Assembly: GCA_013397455.1 (NCBI GenBank)
Contig: VYZB01000144.1
Coordinates: forward strand, 1,016,791-1,080,790
Length of the DNA stretch: 64,000 nucleotides
Direction of reading: 5' to 3'
Source: Crotophaga sulcirostris
Taxonomy: Eukaryota; Chordata; Aves; Cuculiformes; Crotophagidae
Position 1 is the first letter of the stretch. Each line of letters opens with the position of its first letter. The position numbers and the translations under genes were made by a program. Below, piece by piece: positions 37,001 to 51,000 of this stretch. The notes under the pieces were generated by a model. The model was not told the DNA's origin, ran no database searches, and was given only the letters and a program-made list of their open reading frames with translations.

Positions 37001-40000
37001 CTTCCTGGTAGCTGAGAGAAAGCCATCACTGAGCTCTGGTCTCTCCTACCACCAGCAAGCACTCTCCCTGCTCTGTGAACAGAAGGTGGACCTGGCCTGC
37101 GCAAATTTGATGGAGGAACTCCTCCATATAGCACGAAGCAGCTTCAGGCCTCTAAGATATCCCCAAAGAAGTCCTAGGAGCTTTCTTAAATATGGCTGGC
37201 AGTGGAGACAGAGGTATGAATGAGAGGCCCGTGGACTTTCAGGTACTCCCAGGCTGAGGCAGGTGTGCCTGCGTTGTCTCAGATGAGCAAGGGGCTGAAG
37301 ATTGTAATTTTGATTTCCTTAAATGAAAATAAAAGCTCACCAAGCAGAAAGTTTTCCTTCCTTCCTTGCAGAAATGCTCTCTGCAAATGTTTTGAAAAAT
37401 GTATTAATAGTTGACAACAAGAAAACTTAAACTCTTTTCCCATCCATTTACTTATCTACTAGCTAAGTTATTCTAACAAGGGCGTCCAAGGCCTGATCTT
37501 GAGATGGTACTCGCCTTCTCCAAGAGGAAATTTGGGAAGGGGAAGAGAACTTCCAAGGCAGAATCAAAATCTTGTTAACATGAATGGATTAAGAGGGAGA
37601 CCACAGCTAGTGCTTCTGGCAGGAAAAGCTCTGTTTTAGGGACATTCCCTCTCTTCAGGCTCAATTTTCCTGTTCCCACTCATCTATTGCTCACATGATC
37701 CTTACCTCTGCACTATGTTTAGTGTTTCTCACACAAAGGTGATTCTTTCTAGTTTGAACAAGTGGGAGCACTGACAACATGGTAAAGGAATATGAGTGAG
37801 GGCAGAAACAGAGTGCAAGTCTAGGGAAAGGGATTTTTTATCTGGGCATGGGAAAGGGAGAATTTCCTGTCTTTTCTAAGCCTAAGCAGACAAAGAAATC
37901 AAATTCATTTTTTCCCTTCCTTTTCTTTCTCACTCAGGTGTCCAAAGTGAATGTCATCCCTTAGATCAAGGCTAGCATGAAAAGTGATTTGCCTTGTATC
38001 AGAGAGAATGACTAAGTATTATCTCAAATATATGCTCCTCAAGCTCTCTGCTGTGCAAGCACAGCAAATAGAAAGAGGGAAAAGCTGGTCAAGGTTTGCC
38101 TACCACGAGGTTTTTGTAGTGCAGTCCTTACTGGCTGCTGTGTTCAACCGTTTCAACATAATAATACAGCGGTGAAAATTAGTGAGAACATTAAAAAGCC
38201 TTTCAATTTTGAATATTAAATATTCCAGGGAACTGTATGTAATCTGTAAATTGTATGTATGTAGGAAGAATTGGAAGAAGAACTCCTGCTAGCAACACAT
38301 CAGTTTTATTTGAGGATCTTTCCCCAGAGAGTCAGCTTGAAGGAAGATAATAATGCATTTACCAAATTGTTAGTTAGAGAATATTTACTCAGTTTTAATT
38401 GAAGCTATTGCAGGAAACACTTTGTAAATTTGATAGTCTTTCAACTAATAAGAAGAGGAAAAATACCCAAATATCCTCTCTTATTTAAGTAATCAATCAT
38501 AGATGGAAATTAGAAGTTTGAGTGAGACAATATTTGAAGCAATGATTGCAGTGGGTAAGTGTTATAAAATTTTAAACTAGAAACTTACCCCCCCCCAAAA
38601 GACATAATTTCTGAACATAACTAGGGATCAAGTTGTTACAATTAATTTTCCCAACTAAAAGGCAAGAAAATGTAAGTGCTGAATAAAATTTCGTAAAAGC
38701 CTTTCAACATTTTGCCTCTTTCTAGGCTAAATTATAGTAAAAAGAATCTAACCTAAAGCAATTTTAATGGAAGTTATGCTTTTTATATTTAGGATTTTTT
38801 TTTGAAAAATGTGAAACATTTTTCAGGACATTCTCTTTCAGAGTTTTTTGGCCACATGAGGTCAAAATATTTGAGCCCTATGGTATGAGGCTTTTGGAGA
38901 TCATCGTGTTCAGCTTATTTGGAAAGAAAATTAAAATGCAAATTTATCACTGGCAATGGGAATTTCTTAGTGGAAAAATGCTCTGACAGTAGGGGATTAC
39001 AATCTTCCTGACAAAAGCATCCAGTGATCCTACTGAAGTTAGATGTAATTTCTTGAAATATAATACTGTTTCTTTGCTGTGAGGAAAACGGAGCATTTGT
39101 CGAGTGTATGTCTAATCAGGTTCCCATCCTGGAAGTGTCTGTTTCTGCTCTCCTGTGCTTTTGACTGACTGAAATGTCACAGCCCTGGGGCTTGAGGAAA
39201 GTTGTTTGATTGACTAAGGATATGTGAAATTTAGTTTCTCCAAGAAGATGGTATGATGGGCCTTTCTGAGCTCAAAACCTATAAAGGATATCAAAATACG
39301 TCATGAACAGGCTTGGGCTTCCTTGTTTTTTTCAGAAAAAAACATAATCAATAGGTTTTTTTATTTTTTTAATTTAATTTAATTACTTTTCTTTTGTTAA
39401 GTTCTCTTTAGTTTCTTTGTCTGTTTAACAAAATCCCACAGGAACATTCACACCACATTTCAAAATTAACCTGTGTCCTCTTATGAACCTGAAATTTTTA
39501 CTGTCTTATTTTCTGCTTTCCTTTCTGCTGCATCTTTCCCATGTTGTGTTTCCCCATTCACATGGAAGAAAGCTTGATGTTCCAACTGCAGATTGAGTCA
39601 GATATAGATTAAACGTAAATTTTAAAATTGGGGTTATTTCTAGAGAATTTGTTTGATTCTCGTCATGCAAATTCCCCATCCACCTTTCAATGACCCAAAA
39701 CCATTGCTGGCATCCCCATAACGTTTTAAAAAATAAATTTAAAAAAAAAGTACTGTAAACTTAGAGGCTCAGAGGCCAAGCATAACATTAATGGGACTGA
39801 TGTTTATACGGTTTCAGCCTCTCAATCCAAGTCACAACTTCAGCTACTCCTGCTGATTCCAGTCATGTCTCAGCAGCTTGTGTTCATGGCTGTAGCAGCC
39901 AATCTGCCCTGCTGTTGAAGATATAAATTTATGTGTTAGTAGTAAATGTTTTCCTCAGACCAGGAGGGTGTTGTTTTGCAGAACCAAGCACTACATTCCT

Positions 40001-42939
40001 GGGCAGGCTGGGCACTTGCTAACAGAGCTGTGCCTTGTTGGAGAGTCTGATAGAGCCCAAAGGGCCTGAAACGATCACGTCAGTTCTCTGGACACTTCCG
40101 AGAAGGGTTTGGGGAGAACCAATTTGACCATAAGTAAGTCTCCTGGCCTGGCTTCCTACTTCTCTACCTGGTGTTCTGGGAAAAGACGGTGCAAGTCTCC
40201 TTGTTCCTCCTGATGTCAGACAGCAAGGAGGGGAAGGACAGTGCTGAGCACTAGCCAAGTGACAAGGACTCTTTTTCTTTTATGCATTTCCAGAAAGAGA
40301 AGTAGTGAGAGCATAAAATATTTGGTTCATGGTGCATAGAAGAGTTTATTGTATGTATTTTGTAAATATTAGAGGGTTTAGAGAATGGAACAATAATCCT
40401 TAGCTATAAAACATTTATAATTTATCTATTTCTAAAGCTGATAAACAAGTAATTTCATAAAACCAATTTAAAGTGTCCTTTTATTTTTTAAAATCTCAAA
40501 TTGGTTCAGCTCTCAGGATAATTCCTGTTGCAAATTTTATGTTGCATATTTAATACTATTTGGTTTCAAGTAATTATCTGTTTTATATCTTACTGTTGCA
40601 GTTTTCTTGTATGCCCCAAGGCAACTGTGTATAAAGCTATCAAAAAGATAGCTTATTCAGAAAGAAGAAAATATGTGAAGTTTTGTCATATTTTTACAAA
40701 CCCATGTATATTTATCATAATTTCTAATTATTCTTTTTGCTTTACTGCATATTATTAGTTTAATTGAACCATAAACTTTAGACTAATAACACCAATTTGT
40801 CTTTCATTATACTTTGCTCTATTAACTTTTACAAATGGATTCGTCTCAGGCACTGATTGATGGGCACACAGCAACTGTGCTGGATTTCTCTCCCATAAAC
40901 AGCTATGTGGCATTTTCTGTTCTGGGAAAATGCTTTTGCTTATTTATTTTTTCCCAAGGATGTGAGTTTTTATTCTTTATTCTTGAGGTTTAAATACAGG
41001 ATACACTTTGTAACATTCCTCTTCCAAACATTAGCCCTTCTGGCAGAAACCACCAGCAGTAATAAAAGATAGAATTGTCAGTTATTTTGAGCCATTCTTT
41101 CAAAATAAAATAGTCAGTTCAGGGTCCCAGGAAAGACCTATTCACTTCAAAATCTGGGGAATTTAAATCTCCTAATGATCTTCATAGACAGGCATTTCTC
41201 TGTCAAATGATGGGAATTCCATGAAAATGTAAAATGACATGCAGCGCTTGGGGAAAAAAAAAACATATACCTATAAAATTGCACAAAAATAACAGAAAAT
41301 TGCAAAAAAAGAAAATGTGCAATGTTATTGCAGGGCCACTTAGCAAATCTGTAGTTTGGTTAGGACCAGAACTCTTTCTAACAGTACTGTCCTCATATCC
41401 CCTTCTACGCTATTTCCAAATCTAACTCATGTGCAGGGAGAAAAATATGTATTGAAAGCAAGCTGGTCTCTCCCAGCTGGGTCTGATCTGATGTGTGGTC
41501 AGCTAGGTCAGCTTCACAGCCTGAAGTGATGCTCTGCGTTGCCCTGTCCTCTCACCAAAGAGCGATTTTGTGAAGACTCCTGTATCTATAGTCCAGCCGT
41601 CACATCTTGAAAAACATAGAGAATAAAAAATACCCTGTGCATACTTTACCTTTGTTACTTCTCAAATATCGTGACGTACTTTTCTTTCTCCCATGTTGTT
41701 CTTCAACTTAGAAACCCCCCAACTTTTTCTCCCTTGTACTATCTGTTCAGCTTCTCACACACAAGCCTCAAACACAATTGCCTTTCCAAGACTCCTTCCA
41801 GGTAGAAAGAAAAGGAGCTCCAAGCCATCTTTAGACAGGCAGCTGAGATCTAGTGTCACTGAAAACTACAGGCAAAATGCAGCTGCTGCCACAGAGACCT
41901 CCTTGGGTCTGGGTCCCACAGAAAATCATAGGAGATAGCAAGCAACTTCATTAAGGGAAATTGTGTGACGCACAATACTTTTAAAATTAGCTGTGTATCT
42001 CCACATTTTTGATAAAATTATAGTAAGCTGAGCAAAAAAAAGTGGAGGATGGATGAAAAAAAATGACAGCTTGAGAGGCAATCAAGCAGAATGAGAAGAA
42101 CATAGTAACAGAGAGTGGACTTGCATGAGGAAATCGGGAAGGAAGAGGAAAGAGAATGGAAGTTTAAAACCCTCCAAAAAATATGAGAAAATGCAGAGAA
42201 GAAGCAGTGATTTGCATCCTAGGCAGTCTTATGGCAACCAGAGGTCCTCTACTGCAACAGAAATATTGCAGTTGCTTGTACGGAAATACCTTTTTGTGTG
42301 TCTTGGTCAGTAGAAAGACAGGTGTGTTTATTCCAAATGTATAGCACCCCCGGAACAGTGTCCCTTAAACAGCAACCTTTGTGACAGAAAAATATCCACG
42401 TTGGAACCAGTATGAAGCCTACTGACTGGAAATCCTTAAACTGGCAATTTGATAATCTAAACAGTAATTGCCTCCTGAAAACCAGTGTCTCACTAGACAA
42501 AGAGTTGTGATGTGCTCTTCATTTCAGCTTTGAATTGTGCAGTACTAGTGATTGTCAAAAATATGGGCAAATGGGATTGAAGCATTAATCTACAGCAAGA
42601 AGCAGCAGCTAAGGAGTGCAAAAGGTTCTGCATGTTCTCATTTCTCCATCACAGTGTTTTGTTGCGTTCAGGCGTGTTCTTTTTTGCACAGATCCTGTTG
42701 GAGCCTGTCTGGAGTTCCAGAGTTTCGGTGAGTTTACAGTGTGTTTCCAGAGTTTCAAGGGAATATTACAACTGCTTGGCTAATAGAAAGGAAAACATCC
42801 TCTCTCTTGTTGAAGGCTGTTTTCTGTAACTTTAAGCGGCATTCATTTCAATTGAGTGCAGGAGGTAAGGATGGTGAACAAGAGGAGAGCAAGTGAGAGC
42901 TGCGTACTGCCTACAGTAATTGCTGTGGTGCAATAAAGC

Positions 42940-43130
42940 ACGACAGTGACATTTTATTAGGTTAGTTTCTATGTCACTACACTCAGATATTCACAAATGG
43001 TGACTCAGGCCTGTAAAACGATTAAATCATTAAATGAATTATGAGGCTTGATAATAAAATAATGCATTGGGGACTCGACTTTTGCCACCTGCATTTTGAG
43101 TACTCCTCAAATATGGTCACATCCCGTTTT
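42940..43130. promoter_or_regulatory. Candidate conserved noncoding element
   Basis: The stretch is non-repetitive in texture and dense in ATTA/TAAT motifs (AACGATTAAATCATTAAATG, then AATTATGAGGC and ATAATAAAATAATGCATTGG). It includes AP-1-like TGACTCA (about 43000) and E-box-like CACCTG (about 43088) words. Conservation cannot be tested here. Confidence 0.25.
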
Positions 43131-45398
43131 CAAGTGTCTTCATACAGTTAGGTTGGCTGCAACCGGCTTTCCTAAACAAAGGTGGAGATTCCCCAGTAAT
43201 CACATATCTTTGTAGGTCATGGCTTCCAAGTAAATTTCAACTATATCAGTGCTCCAGAGAAGGCTGTGAGAGCTGACAAAGTTTGTAATCTCCTGCAAAG
43301 CATTTGTTATGTATATATGTATATATCTTGAATATTTCGTAGCCAGTAGGCTTTGAAGTATGAGACATAATATTGAGATTTTCATGGATACTTAAATTAC
43401 CTTATATGCTTCTATTCTTTGGTGGCTTTTAATAAGGGAAATGGCTAAAAATTTTATGAAGATGAAGAGGCTTCCTTTGTCTGCAAGTCACCACACCCAG
43501 TGTGTCACATAAAGGGTCATCTAGTGAGCATACAACATTCTGCAATACAACACATTCTTACTGTACCGTTGAGCACTAGCCCATACAGTTTATCAACTTT
43601 TATGTAGGTATTCCTATGATTATCTAATTTGTATGTAAAGCAATTATATCTTCACTATATGCACATTTTAAATGGCAATAAACTTTTTACTAGGCAGCTA
43701 TTAACTTCTGATGGTGTTTTAAGTATATATTTTTGATAGGACAACGGTGACTATTTTTCAATATATGAGTTAGCTATTTTTTATTATCTCTGCTACATGT
43801 ACCTGCAAATACCATTGGCAGTAGAAAAATTTGAAAGTGCTATGTCATAACATTTCTGTGTTTTATGCTGACACTCACAATGAAGTTTAGTTTTCCATAT
43901 GTGAACTTCTATTTTGTCCCAAATAATGGTTTAAAGTGGATCAAAAATATAAGAAGTGGTAAAATACTGGAATCAGTGAAATAATTGTAAATTATTTGTT
44001 TCTTAATTATTTTTTTCTTATTCCTGTTATTATTTCCCTCAGTGTCTGTGTCATTCCTCCTAGTGGCAGTGGCAGAAAATGGAAAGCATCATTTTGCTGG
44101 AACAGAAAACACAATTTTCTTATTGAGTTGCTCACTGCGGCCATCCATGTCCTTATTAGTAAGTAATGTTGTAAAGTTCTTACAAAAGCTTTTTATTAAT
44201 TTTTTAAATGGCAATGTGGGTAATAATTATTAATAAATAAAATATTGAACTATGATGCATTAAAGTGAAAAAGAAGAAACAAAATCAGAAAAAAAATCTA
44301 ATAACTGAAACGTACATATCTGGTTTTATTCCTTATTGAAATATATACTTGATTTCTATATTTGTTACTGAGAGTGCGTTTGGTCTGTCATTTATTTAAA
44401 ATGCTAATGAAGTTTATTGCTGAATTTTCTGAAAAAGATGTTTAACTATTGGCTTTTAAGATGGCACAAAGTTTTTCACGCATGTAATTAGGAGAGAAGT
44501 AGATTGCTTTTTACCATAAAAAGAATGCTTTTTTCTGTGTGTTTTGAACAATTATTTTCTGGACATATGCTTTTTGGCTTGAAAAACTCTGCAGCTTATG
44601 AAGTTGTTTGTTATTTTGCTGTGTTTTTATACACAATGGAAGGGTGAGGAAAAGGTCAGCAATAACTCTGCTGTTGCATTTTCACTGGGAAAAACATAAT
44701 ATTGATCAATAAGAAAATGGAAAAAGCACAACTATTAGCGTCTTACTTGATCTTCTACGACCTTTACCCTGCCATGTTGATTTTATTCTTAAATGTTATG
44801 TCTGTTGTTCCAAAGGTTTGTCCTGTTTAGTCTTTTATTTAATTAATACATGATCTCTTTACTCTCTCTAATGTTAAAACATGAAATTTGGTTTTATTCC
44901 TTGTTGAACCATTGTCCTCTTTACAATATGCAGTGCACACAGGATAATAACTCCATGTAAGAATTGGCCTGCTTAAAACTACTCTAGAATCACAATTGAT
45001 GAGTATTTAAGTTAATCAAATTGTTTTTCAGGTCCATAGGAAAATTAGCTTTGAGGTTTTGTAAGCTCTTTAAAAGTAAAATTTGAATCTCACACTCTTA
45101 ATTTTCCTGGGTGTAGACTGAAGAGCAGAAAATGTGGTATCAAACCTCAGTACTTCACCAAATGTCTGTGTATCTGCTGGGTAGTGACTATAAAATGTAT
45201 GCAAAGGAAGTATTCTACTCTATGAGACCAGTCTGCGTTTGGTACTATACTTGGTACAAATGCTCCCACGGAGCAGGATACCATGACAAAGCCACTGGGG
45301 CACCTTGGTTTTCTGTTTGGCACAAAATCTTCTCATGCACTGCCAAAGAAGATAAATTGAATGTTTTGGCAGTATTCATAGAGGTAGAAGAAAATACA

Positions 45399-45790
45399 GC
45401 TGGGGTTGTTTAGTCTGGAGAAGAGGAGGCTCAGGGGTGACCTTATTGCTCTCTACAACTACCTAAAAGGAGGTTGTAGTCAAGCGGGCGTTGGTCTCTT
45501 CTCACAGGTGACCAGTGACAGAACTAGAGGGCACGGACTTAAACTTCGTCAGGGGAGGTTTAGACTTGAGGTTAGGAAGAAGTTCTTCACTGAAAGGGTG
45601 ATTGGCCACTGGAATGCGCTGCCCAGGGAGGTGGTGGAGTCGCCGACCCTGGATGTGTTTAAGGGAAGATTGGATGAGGCACTGAGTGCCATGGTTTAGG
45701 TGATGAGATGGTGTTAGTGTTGGCTTATAGGTTGGACTTGATGATCTCAGAGGTCCCTTCCAACCTGGTTATACTGTGATACTGTGATAC
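45399..45790 (+). repeat. CR1 LINE, truncated copy (young lineage) with open ORF2 end
   Basis: It begins AGCTGGGGTTGTTTAGTCTG and ends CCAACCTGGTTATACTGTGA followed by a second TACTGTGA-like unit, the 8-mer tail. The frame 45406-45699 encodes an intact C-terminal stretch of CR1 ORF2: [20 protein letters not shown], then [18 protein letters not shown] and DEALSAMV, stop. Endonuclease and RT domains are missing through 5' truncation, so it cannot move by itself. The intact frame and near identity to the copies at 18821 and 59944 point to a recent insertion. Confidence 0.96.
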
Positions 45791-46809
45791 TTAAATAAAA
45801 ATATACAAGATAAACAATTGCAGAAAGGGCAAGAAGTTGAATTTGCTCAAGCAAGGCCCACAGGCCTTGGCTACCCTGCAGACAGACAGGGATGTTCTTT
45901 CACGCTGCCCTGGCTGGCACCTTCTGTCTCTACACCCCTTCAGCCCATGAAGCACCCATTGTCTTTGGCAACGCTTAAACAGACAAACAATCAAACAAGA
46001 AAACCGAACAAACCCACGAATGGTGAACCTCATGGGATACTTTTTCTTCCCCCTCTCCTACTTGCATTTCTTCTTCTAAAAAGAGACACAAAACTAGCCC
46101 CAAACTGGCCTGAGACCGATTTAACTTATTTCTGGCTTCAAAGAAACACACAGGGGACTTCAATATGTTATTAATTTAGGTTACCGCTATGTTCTAAGTT
46201 CATAATTGAGCTTATAACTTCTACTTCAGGTGCTCTTTAAAGAAAAAAATTGGTCACAAACTCCTTTGCCACTCCTAGAACTAAACAGGCTTCAGAAACA
46301 AGCTAAATAATGATAATAAGGTCTTATTTTACAAAGAAGTAGAGTTCTGATCACTTGAACCCAAGAGTTTTAAAATAATTGTGAGGGTTGTTGGTGATAA
46401 CATTTTAAAATTTCAGAGTGGCAGGGAAGTTCTAAAGGCTGGCAACTAAATGTGTATTTTAAAACAATTATTAGAATAAACCTGTGAAGATGACATTGAG
46501 TCTACGAAAATAATGGAGTAACTGATATGAAAAATAATGGATGAGGATACAATTAATTTCAGTTGACATTTTTTATATATTTTACATAAAATAGTTCTTG
46601 CTGGCCTCATTTCATTTCTTAAGAGATGATGGGCTGATTAAAGATACCTTTATTAGCCCAATCAGGCTGAATGTCTGTATAGTTTTCGGCATAATACCAC
46701 GCAAATTTTTCACTATCATAAGACAATATGATATGTGATATACGAATTATAAATATCCTACAGAGTAATTGCTAGAAAATCATAATCAAGTATGTTTCCA
46801 TTGAGGTGT
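45791..46809. other. Intergenic DNA
   Basis: No feature is recognised. Two opposing frames at 45791-46174 overlap on both strands and show no family resemblance. Confidence 0.5.
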
Positions 46810-47420
46810 CTCACAAACCAGTTCTTGCTCCAGTGCAGCCATAAATCATTGGAAAAAGCACATAAGAAAATATAAAATAATTGTGGATAAAGTTTGCAGG
46901 TGCCACAAAAACAGATAGAACGGTAAAAATATTATGACGACAGGTCATTTGTACAGGATCCTCTGCATCATTTAGTAAACTGAGAAGAAATAATACGCAT
47001 TTTAATATAACCAAATGCAAGGCCAAACACCTAGGGATAAAAGAGTACAAGATTTAACATTAGTGAGACAATACTTTAAGAAGCACTGAGCCTGAAAAGG
47101 CAGTAATACCTTTTCAATGGAAATATTTTCTCATCTAGTGCTACAGCCAAAAGAATTACTGCAAGTCTGTGGGTTTATAAACATGAAATCATCAAATGAG
47201 GGAGAGAGTTCTGTCCACAAAGTTACTGACACCATTGCCAAAACGCAGTCTGATATCTATTCTTCAAAAAAGATAGTAAAAACTTGGAGAGTGTTCAGAG
47301 AAGAGCTACAGGAATGAATTTACAGACAGGAAATTCCACCTTACAATCAAACCTACAGGAAGCTTAAAGTTTTTAGCGTATCTTAAAGAATCATTCTCCA
47401 GGAGATGTATGTGCCCTGCA
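46810..47420 (+). repeat. Ancient CR1-like LINE fragment (ORF2 distal part)
   Basis: In order: GTGGATAAAGTTTGCAGGTG, CAGGATCCTCTGCATCATTT, GGTAAACTG-like AGTAAACTGAGAAG, CGCATTTTAATATAACCAAA, TGCAAGGCCAAACACCTAGG, TTGGAGAGTGTTCAGAGAAG and AGCTACAGGAATGAATTTAC. These follow the old CR1 blocks for KFADD, 'W', 'HFN..KCK..HLG' and 'LE.VQRRAT.MI'. The match is clearer than in the relics at 9950 and 25460. Stops and indels are frequent. Confidence 0.78.
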
Positions 47421-47869
47421 TATAGTTCTCTAACTACCAAAAGTGTTTCCTTTTTATAGGGCACTTGAGTTCAGAAGGCAAAAGCACCCACTCCAGCAAT
47501 CAGAATATAAAGTGATAACACCACATATAGAAAGATTTTTTTTATTTGAACTTTTACATCAAAACGGAATGTCTTTTTTTTTTTTTCCCTCTTTCCTAAA
47601 GGGTATTTTAGAGGTAGTCACAAATTCTTAAAGTCAATACCAGGTAAAATTAAATGGCTAAATCATACAGAAAACTAGATGATATTCTACTCTTAGAAAT
47701 CTATTAACCTCTAGGAATCTTGCATACACCAGTGTTTCTCTGTAGAAGTCTTTGGCATAATGCCAGAATAAAAAGCTGTGCTTATCATTATTATTTGTTC
47801 ACGTTATTTTTTTCTCAGCAAACAGTTGTTAAACAAATATTACAGGCGTTTTTGTAACATCAAGCTCTT

Positions 47870-48010
47870 CTATCATCATATCATTATTTCCTCAGCTCTC
47901 ATTTTAAGTGCTTGAAAGTTGCTTTCAATTGCAAATTAGCCAGGGCAAAAAGAAGAGGGGTGATGAAATCTTGCTGTATGGAACACGTATTTTAGTGACC
48001 TGTGATCTTG
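47870..48010. promoter_or_regulatory. Candidate conserved noncoding element
   Basis: The segment contains TTTAAGTGCTTGAAAGTTGC, an Nkx-type AAGTGC/CACTT-like core. It is followed by TTTCAATTGCAAATTAGCCA and a TGACCTGTGATC nuclear-receptor-like word. It is unique in texture, and this is inference only. Confidence 0.22.
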
Positions 48011-51000
48011 GATGTTTTTTGTATATAAGGATTTTATAGTAAAGAAAATGTTGATAGATGTATTTGATCTATTGCAAGTTATTCCTTAGGAAACCTGATT
48101 TATTCTTCTCCAAGGTTTTGCATATTTCTTCCACTGTGTGAGCTTAGGAGGAAGAGCCACAGATAAGAAAGTATCTGGAAGACTCAACAAGTTATCTGCC
48201 TTGACCTTTGGAGAGCCTTAAAGGGAAGTGTTGTCACTCTGAGGAGATGTAGAGGTCATACTAGGCACAGAGCCAGCCTACAACTTTTTTTAGAGTGTGT
48301 CAGAGCCAGGGCAAAGTGAAGACAGACTAGACTTAATCCTTTAACCTAACCTGTCAAAACTGCATCAAGTCAGCACTGCCAAATCTGCAGCCACCTCATA
48401 ACTCAAAAAGGTATGCATGAGTGCATTTATGAATTTGCTTTTGAAAAGCAGTTTTATGGTTTGGTATTCACAGTATTGTGAAACCTGGCCACATCGCTGG
48501 GTATGCAAACATAAAGCTAAATGCTGCCTACTGCATGAGCAATTCATCCCATTAAGTAATAAGAAGATAAGAAATAAGATTATTGGAAAAAAGGTTTTTA
48601 AAGGATACTTTCTTCCAAACGTAAACAATACAGACTTCAAAAAATTAACTTTGTGTTGTTTCAACAAAAACAGTAGAAATAACCTAATTGTCAAATCCGC
48701 AGTAATGGATAAAGCACACAGCACATTAACCTGATATTTTTTATTCATCATTTGTGCAGAAAATAGTGTTCTTGTGTAGTGATTATAGTTTGTGTAAAAA
48801 ACCCAGATTTTTTAGGTATTTGGGAGGGTTATGTATATGCATGTGTGCATTTTGGCTTGTGTGTACGTAAGTATGTTCATGTGCATTTTGTATAAACCTG
48901 CAAATAGTTTTAAAAGGAAGCATTCATGTGAAAAATAACACAAATGCATGCGAGACACAGGGCCATATCCTGACTGCTGCAAACTATCTTGGCTGACAAT
49001 GGCACTGCAGCCACGCTCAGACATGACAGTTGTCACAGCTCTCTATATAGCTGTGAACTTTAAAGAGTGATTATACCGTGACACAACTGAAAAATGCTAG
49101 GAAGCTCATTTTGTGCCATTAATCCCTGAGCTTTTCATTTAAATGGGTGAAGACACAGTAACAATTTTATCTGTCCTCTAGAAGGATATTCTGAAAAAAT
49201 GTATTCACAAAGGTACTGGGACTATAACCATCCCCTGAAAGGAAAAATTGTAACCTGTAAGAAAAAAGCTAATGTTTTGGTCCTATAAATGAGGTGGTGT
49301 TGGAAGCCCACATCCAGGTGCAAGAAGTAAACTGCCTCCCCTCCTTTGTCTGTGAGGGTTCACATGGTCACTGTCAGCAGAAGCACCCCGCAAGCCACAG
49401 TGTGGGCTCCTTTTCCTCCCAGGTGTAACAGATACAACACTGGGACAAGCCAGGGCTCAAGCCCTTGCACCGGTGCTTAAGTGCTTTTACTGTTGGTCCC
49501 CTGGAGCATGGCATAGAGCTTGTCCTGCTGGAGCACCTGGAGCACCCAGGTGGACCTTACTGGGTCCATCTCTCCCCTACCAAAAGCTACTACTCCCACG
49601 TGGAGTGTAGGGTAAATCCTCCTGCCCCAGAGCTGGTGTTTCAGCCAGCATTGGGTCTTCCTGGGGATCAAGGAGCCCTGAATAGACTTTGTGTGTTTGT
49701 GTCTTGGCAGGGTTGGTGCCATAGAGAGATCTGTGTCTGTGAGGGACAAAGACAGGGCACTGGTGTGATCTCTGCCTTAATGATCAATTAACTGGGAAAT
49801 TGTCAAAAGAAAATGTAAAAAAATGTCAAAATTTTGTTAATAATTCTTGCTTGTGAGCTTGGAAGAACCGTTAATGACACTTTGAGATTTTTACACTGGA
49901 AACATGAAAACTAAAATGTGGTATTCTTTCCTCTTGGAAAATGAGTGTGCTCTCATCTTAATGAGTCATCTGACCAATTCCAAGGCAAGGCAAAGAAGTC
50001 CTTATATTTATTTTCTACTTGGAATGTAAAAAAATTGGAAATCTGTGAATAGCAGACCAAAACACAAAAAGAAAAAGGAAAAGAAAATATAATGAACTAT
50101 TAAAAAGAATAAGGGAGTCTCAATGCGAGTGAAGTCAAGTAAAAATTATCTTAAGCACACGTGCCAGGGATTTTAATTCATGTGTATTGCTGATCTCTTG
50201 TGAAAACTCCATCAACTAATCAAGAATTCCACTTTCATAAGGAGCAGTATGTTGGCAGATTTTTCCCACAGTCTTCATGGTTTTCTAAGAAATGACTGTG
50301 ACAGCCTCTTTATATGATAGCCCAATGTTCATGCTGGACACAATAACTTTGGCAAGTGGGTACGTATTGAGTGGTCCAGCTGATTGCTAACAAGAGGAAA
50401 ACAAGACCCTTTTCCCTTCATATCGGAATAGGATTGAAAAATACTCAAAATCACAGCTGTTTCAAAGGAACAAAAAGCATGTTGTTTCACACCTACATTA
50501 CTGAAGATATTTAACATACTATACATATAGCATACATTTACAAATAAATTAGTCATAATGTTGCCATAAACCTGGAAACTAGATTATCCATTAGTACTGC
50601 TTTTGTATAGATATTAGTCATTTCAGGATATGTGAAGAAAAACAGATTTCCAACTTCAAATACATATACAAGGACATGTTTTGACTTACATTTTCAGACT
50701 TCAATGCCAGGAGGTTGGTCCAGGTTTGCGGGATGACTGGCTTTATAACCCAGGCCATAATTCCTGCTTCAAGCCTTTAATGGCTTACAAACGGCCACAG
50801 GCCTGACTCTGCACTCAGAGCTAAAGTTTTCCATCTTTCAAAGGAGATCGTAACCGCTTTTCTCATTCACCACAGTCATTATTCAGACTACTTTCTTGTG
50901 CCTTTTGTAGAAAACAACTTCTCTGTAGTGAGAATATGTGTTATGAAATGCTTGTTCTGTTCCCTAAGTATTAAAGAGCCACATTACATGTTTCACAAGT

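Larger units (their letters stand above)
28011..45398. other. Long intergenic stretch without recognised genes or young repeats
   Basis: About 17 kb in which I see no exon with familiar protein text, no CR1 tail and no LTR. It contains a G-rich run at 31047-31070, purine-rich patches near 42000-42200, and a homeodomain-motif-rich patch at 42940-43130. The open frames at 28468-28791, 36051-36466 (overlapping on both strands) and 33713-34092 lack support. The unusual scarcity of repeats fits a regulatory gene desert, but unknown old repeats may be hidden. Confidence 0.55.

Noticed and set aside
48365..48751. 128-codon reverse frame opposite a 105-codon forward frame
   Set aside because: AT-rich, hydrophobic by composition, no motif; typical chance overlap.
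49465..49791. 108-codon frame in a GC-richer block, possible exon
   Set aside because: No recognisable protein text, an overlapping reverse frame, and no clear splice edges.
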